Origin: Streptomyces sp. NBC_01497
GTDB taxonomy: Bacteria; Actinomycetota; Actinomycetes; Streptomycetales; Streptomycetaceae
Reading direction: 5' to 3'
Assembly: GCF_036250695.1 (NCBI RefSeq)
Contig: NZ_CP109427.1
Coordinates: 496,001 to 560,000, forward strand
Length of the DNA: 64,000 bases
The notes beneath the pieces were generated by a model. The model made no database searches. It worked only from the letters and a program-made list of their open reading frames with translations, and was not told where the DNA came from. Below, in pieces: positions 36,201 through 43,551 of this stretch. The translations under genes were made by a program, and so were the position numbers. How positions within the stretch are numbered: position 1 is the first letter of the stretch; each line of letters opens with the position of its first letter.

Positions 36201-36435
36201 CGTCGCGCGTGCTCGACACCTCGATCTCGTACGCCGACTGCCGGGCGCCGTGCGTCCGCGCGCTCAGGGTCCAGCCGAGCCGCGGTGAACTCTCGTCGAT
36301 CCCCAGCGGGTCGGCCTGGTGCTCGACCGTCAGTCCTTCCACCCGGACACTGCCGGCCCGGGCGGCGCTGTCGGCCCCGACCGGCGTCACCCCGAGGGCC
36401 AGCAGAGCCAGCACCCCCGTCATCACGCGCAGCAT
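33265..36435 (-). CDS. Secreted GH78 alpha-L-rhamnosidase
   Basis: A 1056-residue secreted glycoside hydrolase family 78 enzyme that releases terminal L-rhamnose from plant glycosides or polysaccharides. A short signal peptide (MLRVMTGVLALLALGVTPVGADS) is followed by an N-terminal Fn3-like domain (VRVEGLTVEHQADPLGIDES), a lectin-like inserted domain, the rhamnosidase N and concanavalin-like domains, the (alpha/alpha)6 catalytic barrel and a C-terminal sandwich. The usual DERxGWxGD acid motif appears in the variant form YEKRPYDADAHLTAD, as in a Streptomyces subgroup. ATG 36435 has GGAGG upstream; the ATG at 36558 is unlikely. Upstream TTGAAA/TTTCAA elements suggest specific control. Confidence 0.92.
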   Translation of the reverse strand: MLRVMTGVLALLALGVTPVGADSAARAGSVRVEGLTVEHQADPLGIDESSPRLGWTLSARTHGARQSAYEIEVSSTRDGPADVWDSGEVRSSRSYDIDYAGRALHARTRYFWRVRMWDGAHQVSPWSRSAWFETAFMSQDQFHGTWIGSPSTPAATTLTGADWIWYPEGDPADSAPAAATRYFRRGVDLPAGDRISSAQFELSADDSFTLYVNGKEAAASPDVSDSWSTATLVDISADLRPGHNVIALKAVNALAGPAGVVGRLHIQGSGGDPVDVVTDHGWRAADTAATGWEQPDFDDSAWPAALEAAHYGDAPWYSSVNVPSPPEPLLRRDFTAGKRIRSARAYIAGLGYYKLYLNGKRIGDHELDPAFTVYDKTDLYATYDVTKALRAGKNALGVSLGRGYYAMTKPDEWDASPWHSEPKLKLELDITYTDGSTQQVASDGNWTAADGPTRTESVMYGETYDARLEQPGWNRPGFDDASWEPVLAVAPPAGTLRAEAFPPIKVTGILPVKKVTTPKDGVKVYDYGTPTAGWADVALRGPAGAVVTITYGEKLLPDGTVDNAGLQSYAYTLKGGGPESYRPSYSYDGFQYVQIIAPAGVTAASVKAERVHTAVAATGDFTSSSALLNSYQSAQANTTLNNLHSVPTDTPMYEKRPYDADAHLTADSAIANFDMENFYENWMRAHRDDQNPDGTIGHTVPGTVGAKGVTDPVWSASFVLINWDIYWYYGDSRPLADNYDAMKKWLDHYEQTIAKTGGIYTGFSYGDWVAPGASFPPEGTRLVGTAYINKTATAMAGIARALGHDSDAAHFDTLVATTADAINANFYDKSAKAYYDDKSAGYRQTSNLLPLSLGIVPEADRPAVLANLTHDIETRGNHLDTGALGTKIILPVLTDSGNADLAYQVATNPTYPGWGYWFQSLGASTMWEEWQDTSRSHDHAFLGTVDDWLYQGVAGIEPAAPGYTKIKIQPHPVGGLTKASAHVASPLGRVSSAWTLKRGRFTLSVGVPVGATAEILVPAHEERAVQAAPDATFDGMRDGYAAFRVGSGDYVFHSAG

Positions 36436-36541
36436 CACTGCGCCTCCTCTGCTTCGGCGGGCTCTCGCAGTCCCGCGGCGCAGTGGACGCGCACGGAGTC
36501 CTGAGCCCGGGTCCGTCAAGCCCCACGGCGGGTCACGTCCA

Positions 36542-36651
36542 TGAGAAAATCGTTTCAACCGTGCGAGGCCTGAACCTAGAGACCGCGATACCGGCGGTCA
36601 AGAGGTCCGGCATGACAAGAGCGCGTCAGCGGATTGAAACGTCTTTGAAAC
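36542..36651 (-). promoter_or_regulatory. GAAAC/GTTTC operator-like elements
   Basis: TGAGAAAATCGTTTCA (36542-36557) is a near-palindrome, and TTGAAACGTCTTTGAAAC (36634-36651) holds two direct TTGAAAC copies. They lie 107-216 bp upstream of the rhamnosidase start. They are candidate sites for a rhamnose-responsive regulator not encoded in the window. Confidence 0.5.
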
Positions 36652-36780
36652 CCTGACAGACCAGGCGGCGAACAGGACGCGGGACCTGAGGTACCGGCTC
36701 GGAGCGCACGCTCGCCCCCTTCCCGCGGGACCCGGGCGAGGACCCTGGGGGCGGGCTCGGTGTCACCGCCCCCGCCACCC

Positions 36781-37179
36781 TCAGCGCGCGAACTTCGCCA
36801 CGGCGGCGGCGGTGACGGGCGTGAACAGGTTGACGAGGTTTCCGTCCGGATCCCGGAACAACAGCGACCGGTTGCCCCACGGCATCGTGGTGGGCTCGTT
36901 GACGAACTCCTCGACGCAGCCGGGCAGGTTCCGGTACACGCTGTCCACGTCGTCGACAAGGAATTCGAGGATCACACTGCGGTTCTCGGCGGGGGCCGCT
37001 GAGCCGGGGGCGAACAACGGGACGGTCCGGGTGCTGCCGATGGCCAGTGTGACCAAGCCGATGCCCAGCTCGGCGAAGTCCTCGTTGGACCAGTTCGCCC
37101 GCACTCCGGTGACCTGCTCGTAGAAGGCGACGAGGCGGGCCACGTCGCCCGTGATGACGCGGATGGATACGAAGTTCAT
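36781..37179 (-). CDS. VOC/glyoxalase-like protein
   Basis: A 132-residue vicinal-oxygen-chelate fold protein. The two beta-alpha-beta-beta-beta units are visible: an N-terminal VRVITGDVARLVAFYEQVTG-like half and a C-terminal LLFRDPDGNLVNLFTP half. Such proteins include glyoxalases, dioxygenases and bleomycin/fosfomycin resistance proteins, and metal ligands cannot be assigned by eye. ATG 37179 has GGAGAG upstream. It is divergent from a WYL-domain regulator, the usual layout in actinobacteria, and is probably its target. Confidence 0.88.
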   Translation of the reverse strand: MNFVSIRVITGDVARLVAFYEQVTGVRANWSNEDFAELGIGLVTLAIGSTRTVPLFAPGSAAPAENRSVILEFLVDDVDSVYRNLPGCVEEFVNEPTTMPWGNRSLLFRDPDGNLVNLFTPVTAAAVAKFAR

Positions 37180-37223
37180 GGGTTCTCTCCTGGTCGGTGC
37201 CTGCTTTCGACCACACGCTACGA

Positions 37224-37233
37224 CCTGTACAGG
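37224..37233. promoter_or_regulatory. CCTGTACAGG palindrome
   Basis: A perfect 10-bp palindrome in the 91-bp gap between the VOC gene and the divergent WYL regulator gene, followed by a further GGACAG half-like element. It is the likely binding site of the regulator. Confidence 0.5.
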
Positions 37234-37270
37234 ACAGAATCCGCCCGGTATACGCGAGATACTCGAAGAC

Positions 37271-38287
37271 ATGTCCCGTCCTGTCGCGCGCGTGCTCAGC
37301 CTGCTGGAACTCCTGCAGTCCGGCGGAATCCGAACCGTGGCCGAACTCGCCGACCGGCTCGCTGTCGACGAGCGCACGGTACGGCGGTACGTCGATCACC
37401 TCATCGACCTCGACGTGCCCGTCGAGTCGGTGCGCGGCCGCTACGGCGGGTACCGGCTCGCCCCCGGTTACCGCATGCCGCCGCTCATGCTGAGCGACGA
37501 CGAGGCCCTCGTCGTGCTGCTCGGCCTGCTCGCCGGGCAGCGCGCGGGCCTGATGACATCCACGGGCACGGCGAGCGAGACGGCCGCGGCCAAGATCCGC
37601 CGGGTCCTGCCCGAACGACTCGGGCGCAGGCTCGACGCCGTGCTCGACTCCCTCGCCTTCACGACACCGCCCGGCGCGTCGGCCGCTCCCGAGACCGCGG
37701 TCCTGCTCTCGATCGCCGACGCGGTCCGCCACCACCGGCCGGTGTCGATCCGGTACACCGCCTCCGACGGCCGGCGCAGCGAACGTACGGTGCACCCTTA
37801 CGGACTCGTCGCCCACACGGGCCGGTGGTACGTGAGCGGTGCGGACCTCTCGGCCGGCGAGGACCGGACGTTCCGGCTCGATCGCATCGCCGGCGCACGG
37901 ACCCTGCCCGGGTCGTTCGACCCGCCCGTCGGGTTCGACCCGGCGGAGCGACTGCTGCAGTCGCTCGCCACGGCCTCGTACCGCTACGAAGTGGTCGTGC
38001 GGGTCCAGGGCACCGCCGAGCAGATCCGCGCCCGGCTTCCCGCCGCCCTCGCGATCGTGGAGGAGTCACCGCCGGTGGCGATCGGCCCCGGTCAGGAGGC
38101 CGAGCGCTGGTCCCGCGTCGAGGTGCGGGCGGAGCGACTCGACTGGCTGCCGCCTCTGCTCGCGTCGCTCGACCGCCCGTTCGTGATCGAACGGCCGGAC
38201 GAACTCCGGCGCATGGTCGAGGAGTTCGCCGACCGGCTCGCGCACTCCGCCCGCCGCAGGCCGTCCAACGACGACCGGGACACGTAA
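37271..38287 (+). CDS. WYL-domain HTH regulator (YafY type)
   Basis: A 338-residue regulator with an N-terminal winged HTH (LLELLQSGGIRTVAELADRL, then VDERTVRRYVDHL), a central WYL domain (RHHRPVSIRYTASDGRRSERTVHPYGLV, quoted in parts) and a C-terminal WCX domain (YRYEVVVRVQGTAEQIRARL). The classic Trp-Tyr-Leu triad is GRWYVSG here. ATG 37271 follows a weak GAAG. Divergent from the VOC gene, it presumably controls it in response to an unknown ligand. Confidence 0.93.
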   Translation: MSRPVARVLSLLELLQSGGIRTVAELADRLAVDERTVRRYVDHLIDLDVPVESVRGRYGGYRLAPGYRMPPLMLSDDEALVVLLGLLAGQRAGLMTSTGTASETAAAKIRRVLPERLGRRLDAVLDSLAFTTPPGASAAPETAVLLSIADAVRHHRPVSIRYTASDGRRSERTVHPYGLVAHTGRWYVSGADLSAGEDRTFRLDRIAGARTLPGSFDPPVGFDPAERLLQSLATASYRYEVVVRVQGTAEQIRARLPAALAIVEESPPVAIGPGQEAERWSRVEVRAERLDWLPPLLASLDRPFVIERPDELRRMVEEFADRLAHSARRRPSNDDRDT

Positions 38288-38579
38288 GGCCCCGCCCCCG
38301 CCGTCCGGTGTCGGGCCGCCCGCTCACGCAGGATGGGGACGGGGCCCGGAGTGCCGGTGGCGGTTCGGCGATGCCGGCACAAGAGCCGAGTCGCGGAACC
38401 CGGCCGAGCCGGAACCCGGCCGAGCCGCTGAGGCCGCTCGACCGTCGAAGGCTGCTCCGACTGCGGCTCCCGGTACCCCCGCGCTACCTTTCCGCCACCC
38501 GCTCGCTGACGGCGCGAGGTTCCCCGGCCGCCCGCCCCCGCACCGGCCCCGACCCCGGACAGGCGGGGTCCCCTTCGTC

Positions 38580-38906
38580 TCAGCGCCCCACTGCCTTGCG
38601 CAGCTGCTCCTTGTTCATCGACGAACGGCCGTCGACGTTCTTCCTCCGGGCCTCTTCGTAGAGCTGGTCCCTGGTGGGGCCGCCCGGCCCGCTGTGCGAG
38701 CGCTGGCCACCCCGCTCGGAGGCGGACTTCGGATCGCGGGTGGACGTCCTGCTCGCCGTCTTCGCCTCTCCGGACCGGGCACGCTCCTTGTTGACCGTGC
38801 GCGCGGCGATCTCCTTCGCCCGGCCCTCGGGGGTGCCGCGCTTCTCGGCGCCCTCCTTGACGTGCTCGTACTGCCGCTCACGCTTGCGGTTCGATCCTGC
38901 GGGCAT
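38580..38906 (-). CDS. Plasmid-stabilisation-like basic protein
   Basis: A 108-residue, very hydrophilic, Lys/Arg/Glu-rich protein. The N-terminal half (RKRERQYEHVKEGAEKRG, EIAARTVNKERA) and a C-terminal Rho-N/SAP-like segment (TRDQLYEEARRKNVDGRSSM, NKEQLRKAVGR) match small actinobacterial proteins routinely annotated as plasmid stabilisation proteins, although no partition or toxin-antitoxin role is proven for them. A largely disordered nucleic-acid-binding protein is likely. ATG 38906 has GGAGG. It is monocistronic. Confidence 0.82.
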   Translation of the reverse strand: MPAGSNRKRERQYEHVKEGAEKRGTPEGRAKEIAARTVNKERARSGEAKTASRTSTRDPKSASERGGQRSHSGPGGPTRDQLYEEARRKNVDGRSSMNKEQLRKAVGR

Positions 38907-39123
38907 CGCCTTGACCTCCGTCGTTGCTCTGCTGTACGAGATTCCGACACCGGGGTGGGCGCGCGGCGCGCCCCGGGGCCGACGGCGCGCCGGAGAACGG
39001 CTCCGCGTCGCCCCTGCCAGTCTCTGCCACGACGGCGCCCCGGGCATTTTCGACGGGGCGTCCGGGGCCCCGGCGGGACGGACCTGCCGCCCCGGTCGCC
39101 GGCGGATCGCCGCCTCCGGCGCG

Positions 39124-40095
39124 TCAGCGGGTCGCGGCACGTGCGCGCAGGCCCGGCAGCACCTCGGTGCGGTAGAAATCGAAGAACTGCTTCTGGTCGG
39201 GGCCGATCTGGTTGACGTAGACCTCGTCGAACCCCGCGTCCCCGTACGCCCCGACCGAGTCCACATGGTCGTCGACCGCGTCGCCGCAGACCACGGCCTG
39301 GCGGACCATGTCCTCGGTGACCAGGGTGGACGCCTGCTGGAAATGCTCGGGAGTTGGCAGCAACTGTGCGAGTTCACCCGGAAGTTGATCGTTTGGCCAC
39401 AGGCGGTGCACCGTTTTGGCCGCACGGGCGCGATCGATGTCCCAGCAGACCTTGAGCCCGCCGATCACCGGCTTGGTGCCTCCGCCCGCCCGCCGGAACT
39501 GCTCGACCAGCGACGCGTCGGGCGACATCGTCACGAACCCGTCCCCGATCCGGCCCGCGAGCGCCGCCGCGCGAGGACCGAAGCCCGACACGTACAGGGG
39601 CGGCGGTTCGTCGGGCCGTGTGTACAGGCGCGCGTTCTGGACGGTGTAGTGCTCGCCGTGGTGCGTGGTCTGTTCGCCGGAGAACAGCTTCCTGATGACC
39701 TCCACGGCCTCTTCCAGCATGTCCATCCGCTCCGGCGCCTCGGGCCACGCGTCACCGAGGATGTGTTCGTTGAGCGCCTCCCCCGTGCCGATCCCGAACC
39801 GGAAGCGCCCCCCGGTGAGAACCGCCGCGGTAGCCGCCGCCTGGGCGTTGATAGCGGGATGCATCCGCACTGTGGGGCAGGTCACGAGCGTGGTGACAGG
39901 CAGCGACGTCACCTGCGACAACGCGCCGATCATCGACCATACGAAGGAGCTCTGGCCTTGTTCGTCGTTCCAGGGGTGGAAGTGGTCGGAGATGGCGAGC
40001 GCCTCGAACCCCGCCGCTTCGGCCATGCGGGCCTGATCGATCAGTTCGTGCGGACCGAACTCCTCCGACGACAGGAAGTATCCATAGGCGGTCAT
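39124..40095 (-). CDS. F420-dependent LLM oxidoreductase
   Basis: A 323-residue luciferase-like oxidoreductase of the G6PDH/TIGR03557-like F420 group. The N-terminal YGYFLSSEEFGPHELIDQA, the coenzyme-contact ISDHFHPWNDEQGQSSFVWS (quoted in part), TLVTCPTVRMHPA and LTGGRFRFGIGTGEALNEH are the diagnostic blocks. It should transfer hydride to or from deazaflavin F420 on an unknown alcohol or sugar. AAGGAG precedes ATG 40095. It is monocistronic and is not a close copy of the LLM protein at 31026. Confidence 0.92.
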   Translation of the reverse strand: MTAYGYFLSSEEFGPHELIDQARMAEAAGFEALAISDHFHPWNDEQGQSSFVWSMIGALSQVTSLPVTTLVTCPTVRMHPAINAQAAATAAVLTGGRFRFGIGTGEALNEHILGDAWPEAPERMDMLEEAVEVIRKLFSGEQTTHHGEHYTVQNARLYTRPDEPPPLYVSGFGPRAAALAGRIGDGFVTMSPDASLVEQFRRAGGGTKPVIGGLKVCWDIDRARAAKTVHRLWPNDQLPGELAQLLPTPEHFQQASTLVTEDMVRQAVVCGDAVDDHVDSVGAYGDAGFDEVYVNQIGPDQKQFFDFYRTEVLPGLRARAATR

Positions 40096-40483
40096 GCGTG
40101 GACTCCTTCGGTTGGGGCGACCGGCGCTCCCTGGACGGCGGCACCTGCGCGGACGACGCGTCGGCGCAGGCGAGGACCCCTCGGTTCCGCCGCCCGCCGT
40201 CCCGGAGGGAAGGGGGCCGCCGGACGGCCCGGCCCACGCCGGTAGCACTCCGAGTGCCCTGGCCGTCCGGGGGCATGCCCGCCCCACCCCGTAGGTCGAA
40301 ACGGCCGGGGCGGCCGGGACCCGCGTGGTCCGAGTCCCCGGTGACGTGCCGCCGCCGAGCGGGAAGGCGTTAGGCGTTCACCAGGGACCGGCGCGCACCC
40401 GGTACGCGCCGTGTCGTCGTCGGAGCCGCGCTCCCAGCAGCAGGCCGGGCGGACGAGGGTTCCTGACAAGCACCGGGCCGGGA
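40096..40483. other. Intergenic gap
   Basis: A 388-bp gap between the F420-dependent oxidoreductase start and the DUF2267 stop. It holds the oxidoreductase promoter presumably, but no gene or clear element is seen. Confidence 0.5.
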
Positions 40484-40921
40484 TCAGTCCAGGGGGTCGT
40501 CGATCCGAGCCGCGGGCAGCAGTTGTCCGATGTCCCGGGGAAGGGCGTCCGCAACCTTGTCCATGAGCTCGGGCGCCACGGCGGCATCAAGCACCTCGAA
40601 GACGGTGCTCACGTACCGGGTCGCGGTGTCGTCGGACACGCGCCCGCGCCAGGCAACACGACCGCTGAACGTCGGCAGGTCGAACCGCTCGGCCGCGGGA
40701 CCGCCCTTGTGACGCTTGCCTCCCCCGCGGCGCGGCACCTGCGGGCCCTCGATCTCCGCCACGAGGTCGGCGGGGAGCTGTGCGAAGAGGTGGTCGGCGG
40801 TTCCGTCCGGCAGCCGTTCGGCGAGCGTGCGGAGAACGGCGCTCGTGGCGCGCGCGGCCGAACCCCGGTTCGGAAGTGCCGCGACCGCCTGGACCTGTCC
40901 GATGAATGCGTCGTACCGCAT
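40484..40921 (-). CDS. DUF2267 protein
   Basis: A 145-residue protein of the DUF2267 family: MRYDAFIGQVQAVAAL, SAVLRTLAERLPDGTADHLF, QLPADLVAEIEGP and a C-terminal LDAAVAPELMDKVADALPRD are the family's helical repeats. The function is unknown; homologues often occur near stress genes. ATG 40921 has a loose GAGAGGACGGG upstream. No partner is adjacent, and the 579-bp region upstream (to 41500) carries only repeats. Confidence 0.85.
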   Translation of the reverse strand: MRYDAFIGQVQAVAALPNRGSAARATSAVLRTLAERLPDGTADHLFAQLPADLVAEIEGPQVPRRGGGKRHKGGPAAERFDLPTFSGRVAWRGRVSDDTATRYVSTVFEVLDAAVAPELMDKVADALPRDIGQLLPAARIDDPLD

Positions 40922-41299
40922 ACCCGTCCCGTCCTCTCTTCCTCCACCGGACCGCTCCGCGTCTGCCCGGCCGCCGCATCTGCCGCCCGCGGGGGAGGCA
41001 GGGGTGACCGCCACTCGCGCAGTGACCTCCGGCGGCGGGAATCCTTCGCCCGAGCCGTCGCCCCTGGTGTCGCCCAAACCTGGCCGAACTCCGGAGGCGG
41101 ATCGAGGGGAACATCGTGGGGGGTCAGGATGGCGGCTCCGACGGCCTGCCCACGTGCCTCGCCCTCCGGTGCGGACCGGTCGCAGGCGCTCCAAGGCGCA
41201 ATGCCGTGTGCTGAACGGGTAACCGCCGCTCATGCCTCGAAACGCTCGGTGTCCTCGTAGGTGCATCTGATCCGGCGCCCACCGGCGGGGCGGCGGCCC

Positions 41300-41374
41300 T
41301 CGCGGGGTGGCCGGGGGCCGTCGCGGGGCGGCCGGGGGCCGTCGCGGGGCGGCAGGGCCCTCGCGGGCGGCCGG
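41300..41374. repeat. 21-bp imperfect tandem repeats
   Basis: Units beginning TCGCGGGG start at 41300, 41321, 41342 and, degenerate, 41361; the unit is TCGCGGGGCGGCCGGGGGCC plus one base. It lies between the DUF2267 gene and the cysteine hydrolase gene. No coding sequence is evident in 40922-41500. Confidence 0.85.
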
Positions 41375-41500
41375 GCAGGCACCGGTCCCTGCCATCGGCG
41401 GCGCGGTGGCCACGCGCTCCACGAAGCCGCGCCAGGACACCGCGGTCAGCCCTGGCGCGTCGCTTGCCGGCACCGCACAGGGTCAGCGTGCCGGACACAG

Positions 41501-42052
41501 TCAGGGGGACAACGCGACCCTGTCGGCGGTCGTGATCTCGGCCGCCATGTTCCGTTCCATCATGCGCAACGCCGCATCGGCCAGGTCCCGGTGGATATGT
41601 GCCACCGCGTCCCGCGGCACGACGACGCCGAGACGGCGGATGTGGGCATCGAGCGCCGAGTACAGCACACACTGCTCGGTCACCTGGCCGCTCAGCACGA
41701 CCCGGTCCACTCCGAGCTGGGTCAGCAGATACGCGAGCGGCGTCTCGTAGAAGATCGAATGCCGGGCCTTGACCACGAACAGCGAGCGTTCGTCGGGAGC
41801 GAGGGGCTCGACCAGGTCCGCGTGCCCGCCGGACAGCGCCTCTTCGAGGATCTCGCCGTGGTGCGAACGCCACTCCCCGAAGTTGTCATTGACGTAGATG
41901 ACAGGGATGTCCTGCGTCCTCGCCCGGTCGATGAGCCGGGTCACCGCCGGCACGGTCTCCTGAGCGGAGGGCAGCAGCAGGTCCGCGTCGGCATGCTCGT
42001 AGGTGTTGATCATGTCGATGACGATCACTGCTGTCTTTCCCATACGCCCCAT
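41501..42052 (-). CDS. Cysteine hydrolase, isochorismatase family
   Basis: A 183-residue amidohydrolase of the isochorismatase/nicotinamidase superfamily. The full catalytic triad is visible: Asp13 (VIDM), Lys95 (VVKARHSIF) and Cys128 (VTEQCVLYSA). It should hydrolyse a small amide or carbamate in the cytoplasm; the exact substrate is unknown. The start may be ATG 42052 or the in-frame ATG 42043, neither with a strong ribosome site. It contrasts with the fused isochorismatase-like domain at 11516-12073, which lacks the cysteine. Confidence 0.9.
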   Translation of the reverse strand: MGRMGKTAVIVIDMINTYEHADADLLLPSAQETVPAVTRLIDRARTQDIPVIYVNDNFGEWRSHHGEILEEALSGGHADLVEPLAPDERSLFVVKARHSIFYETPLAYLLTQLGVDRVVLSGQVTEQCVLYSALDAHIRRLGVVVPRDAVAHIHRDLADAALRMMERNMAAEITTADRVALSP

Positions 42053-42363
42053 GGTGCCCAGTGTTCCCGCCCCCGGCACACCGGGCGTCCGTCCCGTCGC
42101 GCTGTGGCCCCCGGCCGGCCGACGGGACCCCGGTCCGTGCGCCCTCCCTGGGGCGCCTCCTCACGCTCCCGCTCCGCAACGCCTCAATGCCCCGGGCTCT
42201 CCCCCGCTGGTGACGCTTGCGGCCCCGTACCCCGCGGCGGCGTCCCCTGATTGCGCCCTGCGGGAGCCCTGAGCCCGCAGGATCCCACCGGGACGGACCG
42301 GTGTGCGCGATCGTTGTCCCTTGTTCCGGAGTACGAACGGTGATCAGGGGTAGTCGACCCCAC

Positions 42364-42396
42364 CGGGCAAGAAGGGGGCTATAACCCCTTCGCCCG
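42364..42396. promoter_or_regulatory. Hairpin in leader of LPFR gene
   Basis: CGGGC-AA-GAAGGGG pairs with CCCCTTC-GCCCG across a 7-nt loop GCTATAA, ending 36 nt before the GTG start of the small-protein gene. The loop also resembles a -10 box (TATAAC), so this is either a 5'-UTR structure or a promoter inside a dyad. The rest of the 42053-42432 gap shows no gene. Confidence 0.5.
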
Positions 42397-42432
42397 ATTC
42401 GTATCGTTCATACCGTTCAAGGAGGCCACACC

Positions 42433-42561
42433 GTGTTCACAGCAATCGCGGACGTTTTCCGCACGGTGGGCAGCGCCGTGGCAACCGTGGTGACCCTGCC
42501 CTTCCGTCTCGTCGCTCGTCTCTTCGGTGGCGCCGCGGATTCCGCGCACGGGCGCCACTGA
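42433..42561 (+). CDS. LPFR motif small protein
   Basis: A 42-residue protein starting at GTG 42433, with AAGGAGG 8 nt upstream. It reads as an amphipathic or membrane-skimming helix around VFTAIADVFRTVGSAVATVV, then TLPFRLVARLFGG and a hydrophilic tail. From memory, streptomycetes encode a family named for its LPFR motif; its function is unknown. The excellent ribosome site, the motif and the structured leader argue for a real gene despite its size. Confidence 0.8.
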   Translation: MFTAIADVFRTVGSAVATVVTLPFRLVARLFGGAADSAHGRH

Positions 42562-42871
42562 GCCGGTCCGCTCCGTGCCCGGTTCGGATCATCTCCGTAC
42601 CGGGCACGCGCCCGATCCGCGCAGAGCAGCGGCGATATCCGCGTGCCGGGGGCCACGTCGGCACGGAGGTGGCCCGTGCCCCGCCGACAGTGGCATCGGC
42701 ACCGCGTCAGGGGGCCGGGCCCCGGTTTTGCCGAGGGCGCCGCGTTGAGCAGCCGAGCAGCCGTTCCCCGGCTCCGGGCGGTGGCGGAAGGTGACACCGA
42801 CCGTGTCATGAACCGCGACACGCCGGGTACGCGGTGTGACGACAGAGCACGTCTACGACAGGAGCGATCCC
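42562..42871. other. Intergenic gap upstream of Dps gene
   Basis: A 310-bp stretch between the LPFR gene and the Dps gene. It presumably holds the Dps promoter; no confident element or gene is seen. Confidence 0.5.
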
Positions 42872-43426
42872 GTGGCCCAGAACCAGACCCCCCGCTACAC
42901 CGTCCCCGGCATCAGCGTCGAACAGGCGGGCGAGATCATCAGCACGCTGCAGACACGTCTGCACGCGCTCAACGACCTCCATCTCACTCTGAAGCACGTC
43001 CACTGGAATGTGGTGGGACCCCACTTCATCGCCGTGCACGAGATGCTCGACCCCCAGGTCGACCAGGTGCGCGACATGGCCGACGACGTGGCCGAGCGGA
43101 TGGCCGCCCTCGGCGGGGTCGCGCAGGGCACGCCCGGCGCGCTCGTCGCCGGACGCACGTGGGAGGACTACAGCGTGGGCAGGGCCGACGCCATCGCCCA
43201 CCTCGGTGCTCTGGACCTCGTCTACACGGGCGTCGTCGAGGATGTCAGGAAGGCCATTGAGGAAGTCGGCCGCATCGACACCGCCACGGAGGATCTCCTC
43301 ATCGGGCAGCTGCGCGCCCTGGAACAGTTCCAGTGGTTCGTGCGCGCACACCTTGAGACATCGGGCGGAACGCTGAGCACCGCCGGTGCGCGGACCGAGG
43401 AAGCCGCGGCGCGGCAGGCCGGCTGA
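42872..43426 (+). CDS. dps: Dps family DNA-protecting ferritin
   Basis: A 184-residue Dps-type miniferritin that oxidises and stores iron, forms dodecamers and protects DNA during stress. The inter-subunit ferroxidase site is carried by LKHVHWNVVGPHFIAVHEML and DPQVDQVRDMADDVAERM. The C-terminal tail (ETSGGTLSTAGARTEEAAAR) is flexible and of medium length. GTG 42872 has AGGAG 8 nt upstream; an in-frame GTG at 42836 is less likely. Streptomyces has several Dps paralogues and which one this is cannot be told. Confidence 0.93.
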   Translation: MAQNQTPRYTVPGISVEQAGEIISTLQTRLHALNDLHLTLKHVHWNVVGPHFIAVHEMLDPQVDQVRDMADDVAERMAALGGVAQGTPGALVAGRTWEDYSVGRADAIAHLGALDLVYTGVVEDVRKAIEEVGRIDTATEDLLIGQLRALEQFQWFVRAHLETSGGTLSTAGARTEEAAARQAG

Positions 43427-43551
43427 GCGGCGCGGCACGCGGGTGCCGCTGCCTCCGTCCGAACCGGGCGAACCGTCGGAGCCGCCCGGTCTCCGCCGGG
43501 GCCACGGTTTGCGCCGGGCCGCGGTTTCCCGCCGGCCGCACATCGCCCGAC

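Noticed and set aside
33277..36288. 1003-residue forward frame opposite the rhamnosidase
   Set aside because: Antisense shadow of the GH78 gene without recognisable motifs.
38580..38906. Toxin-antitoxin or plasmid partition locus
   Set aside because: Only the family nickname suggests it; there is no partner gene or plasmid context.
41261..42250. Forward frame opposite the cysteine hydrolase
   Set aside because: Repeat-derived Gly/Arg-rich translation; the reverse frame has the complete catalytic triad.
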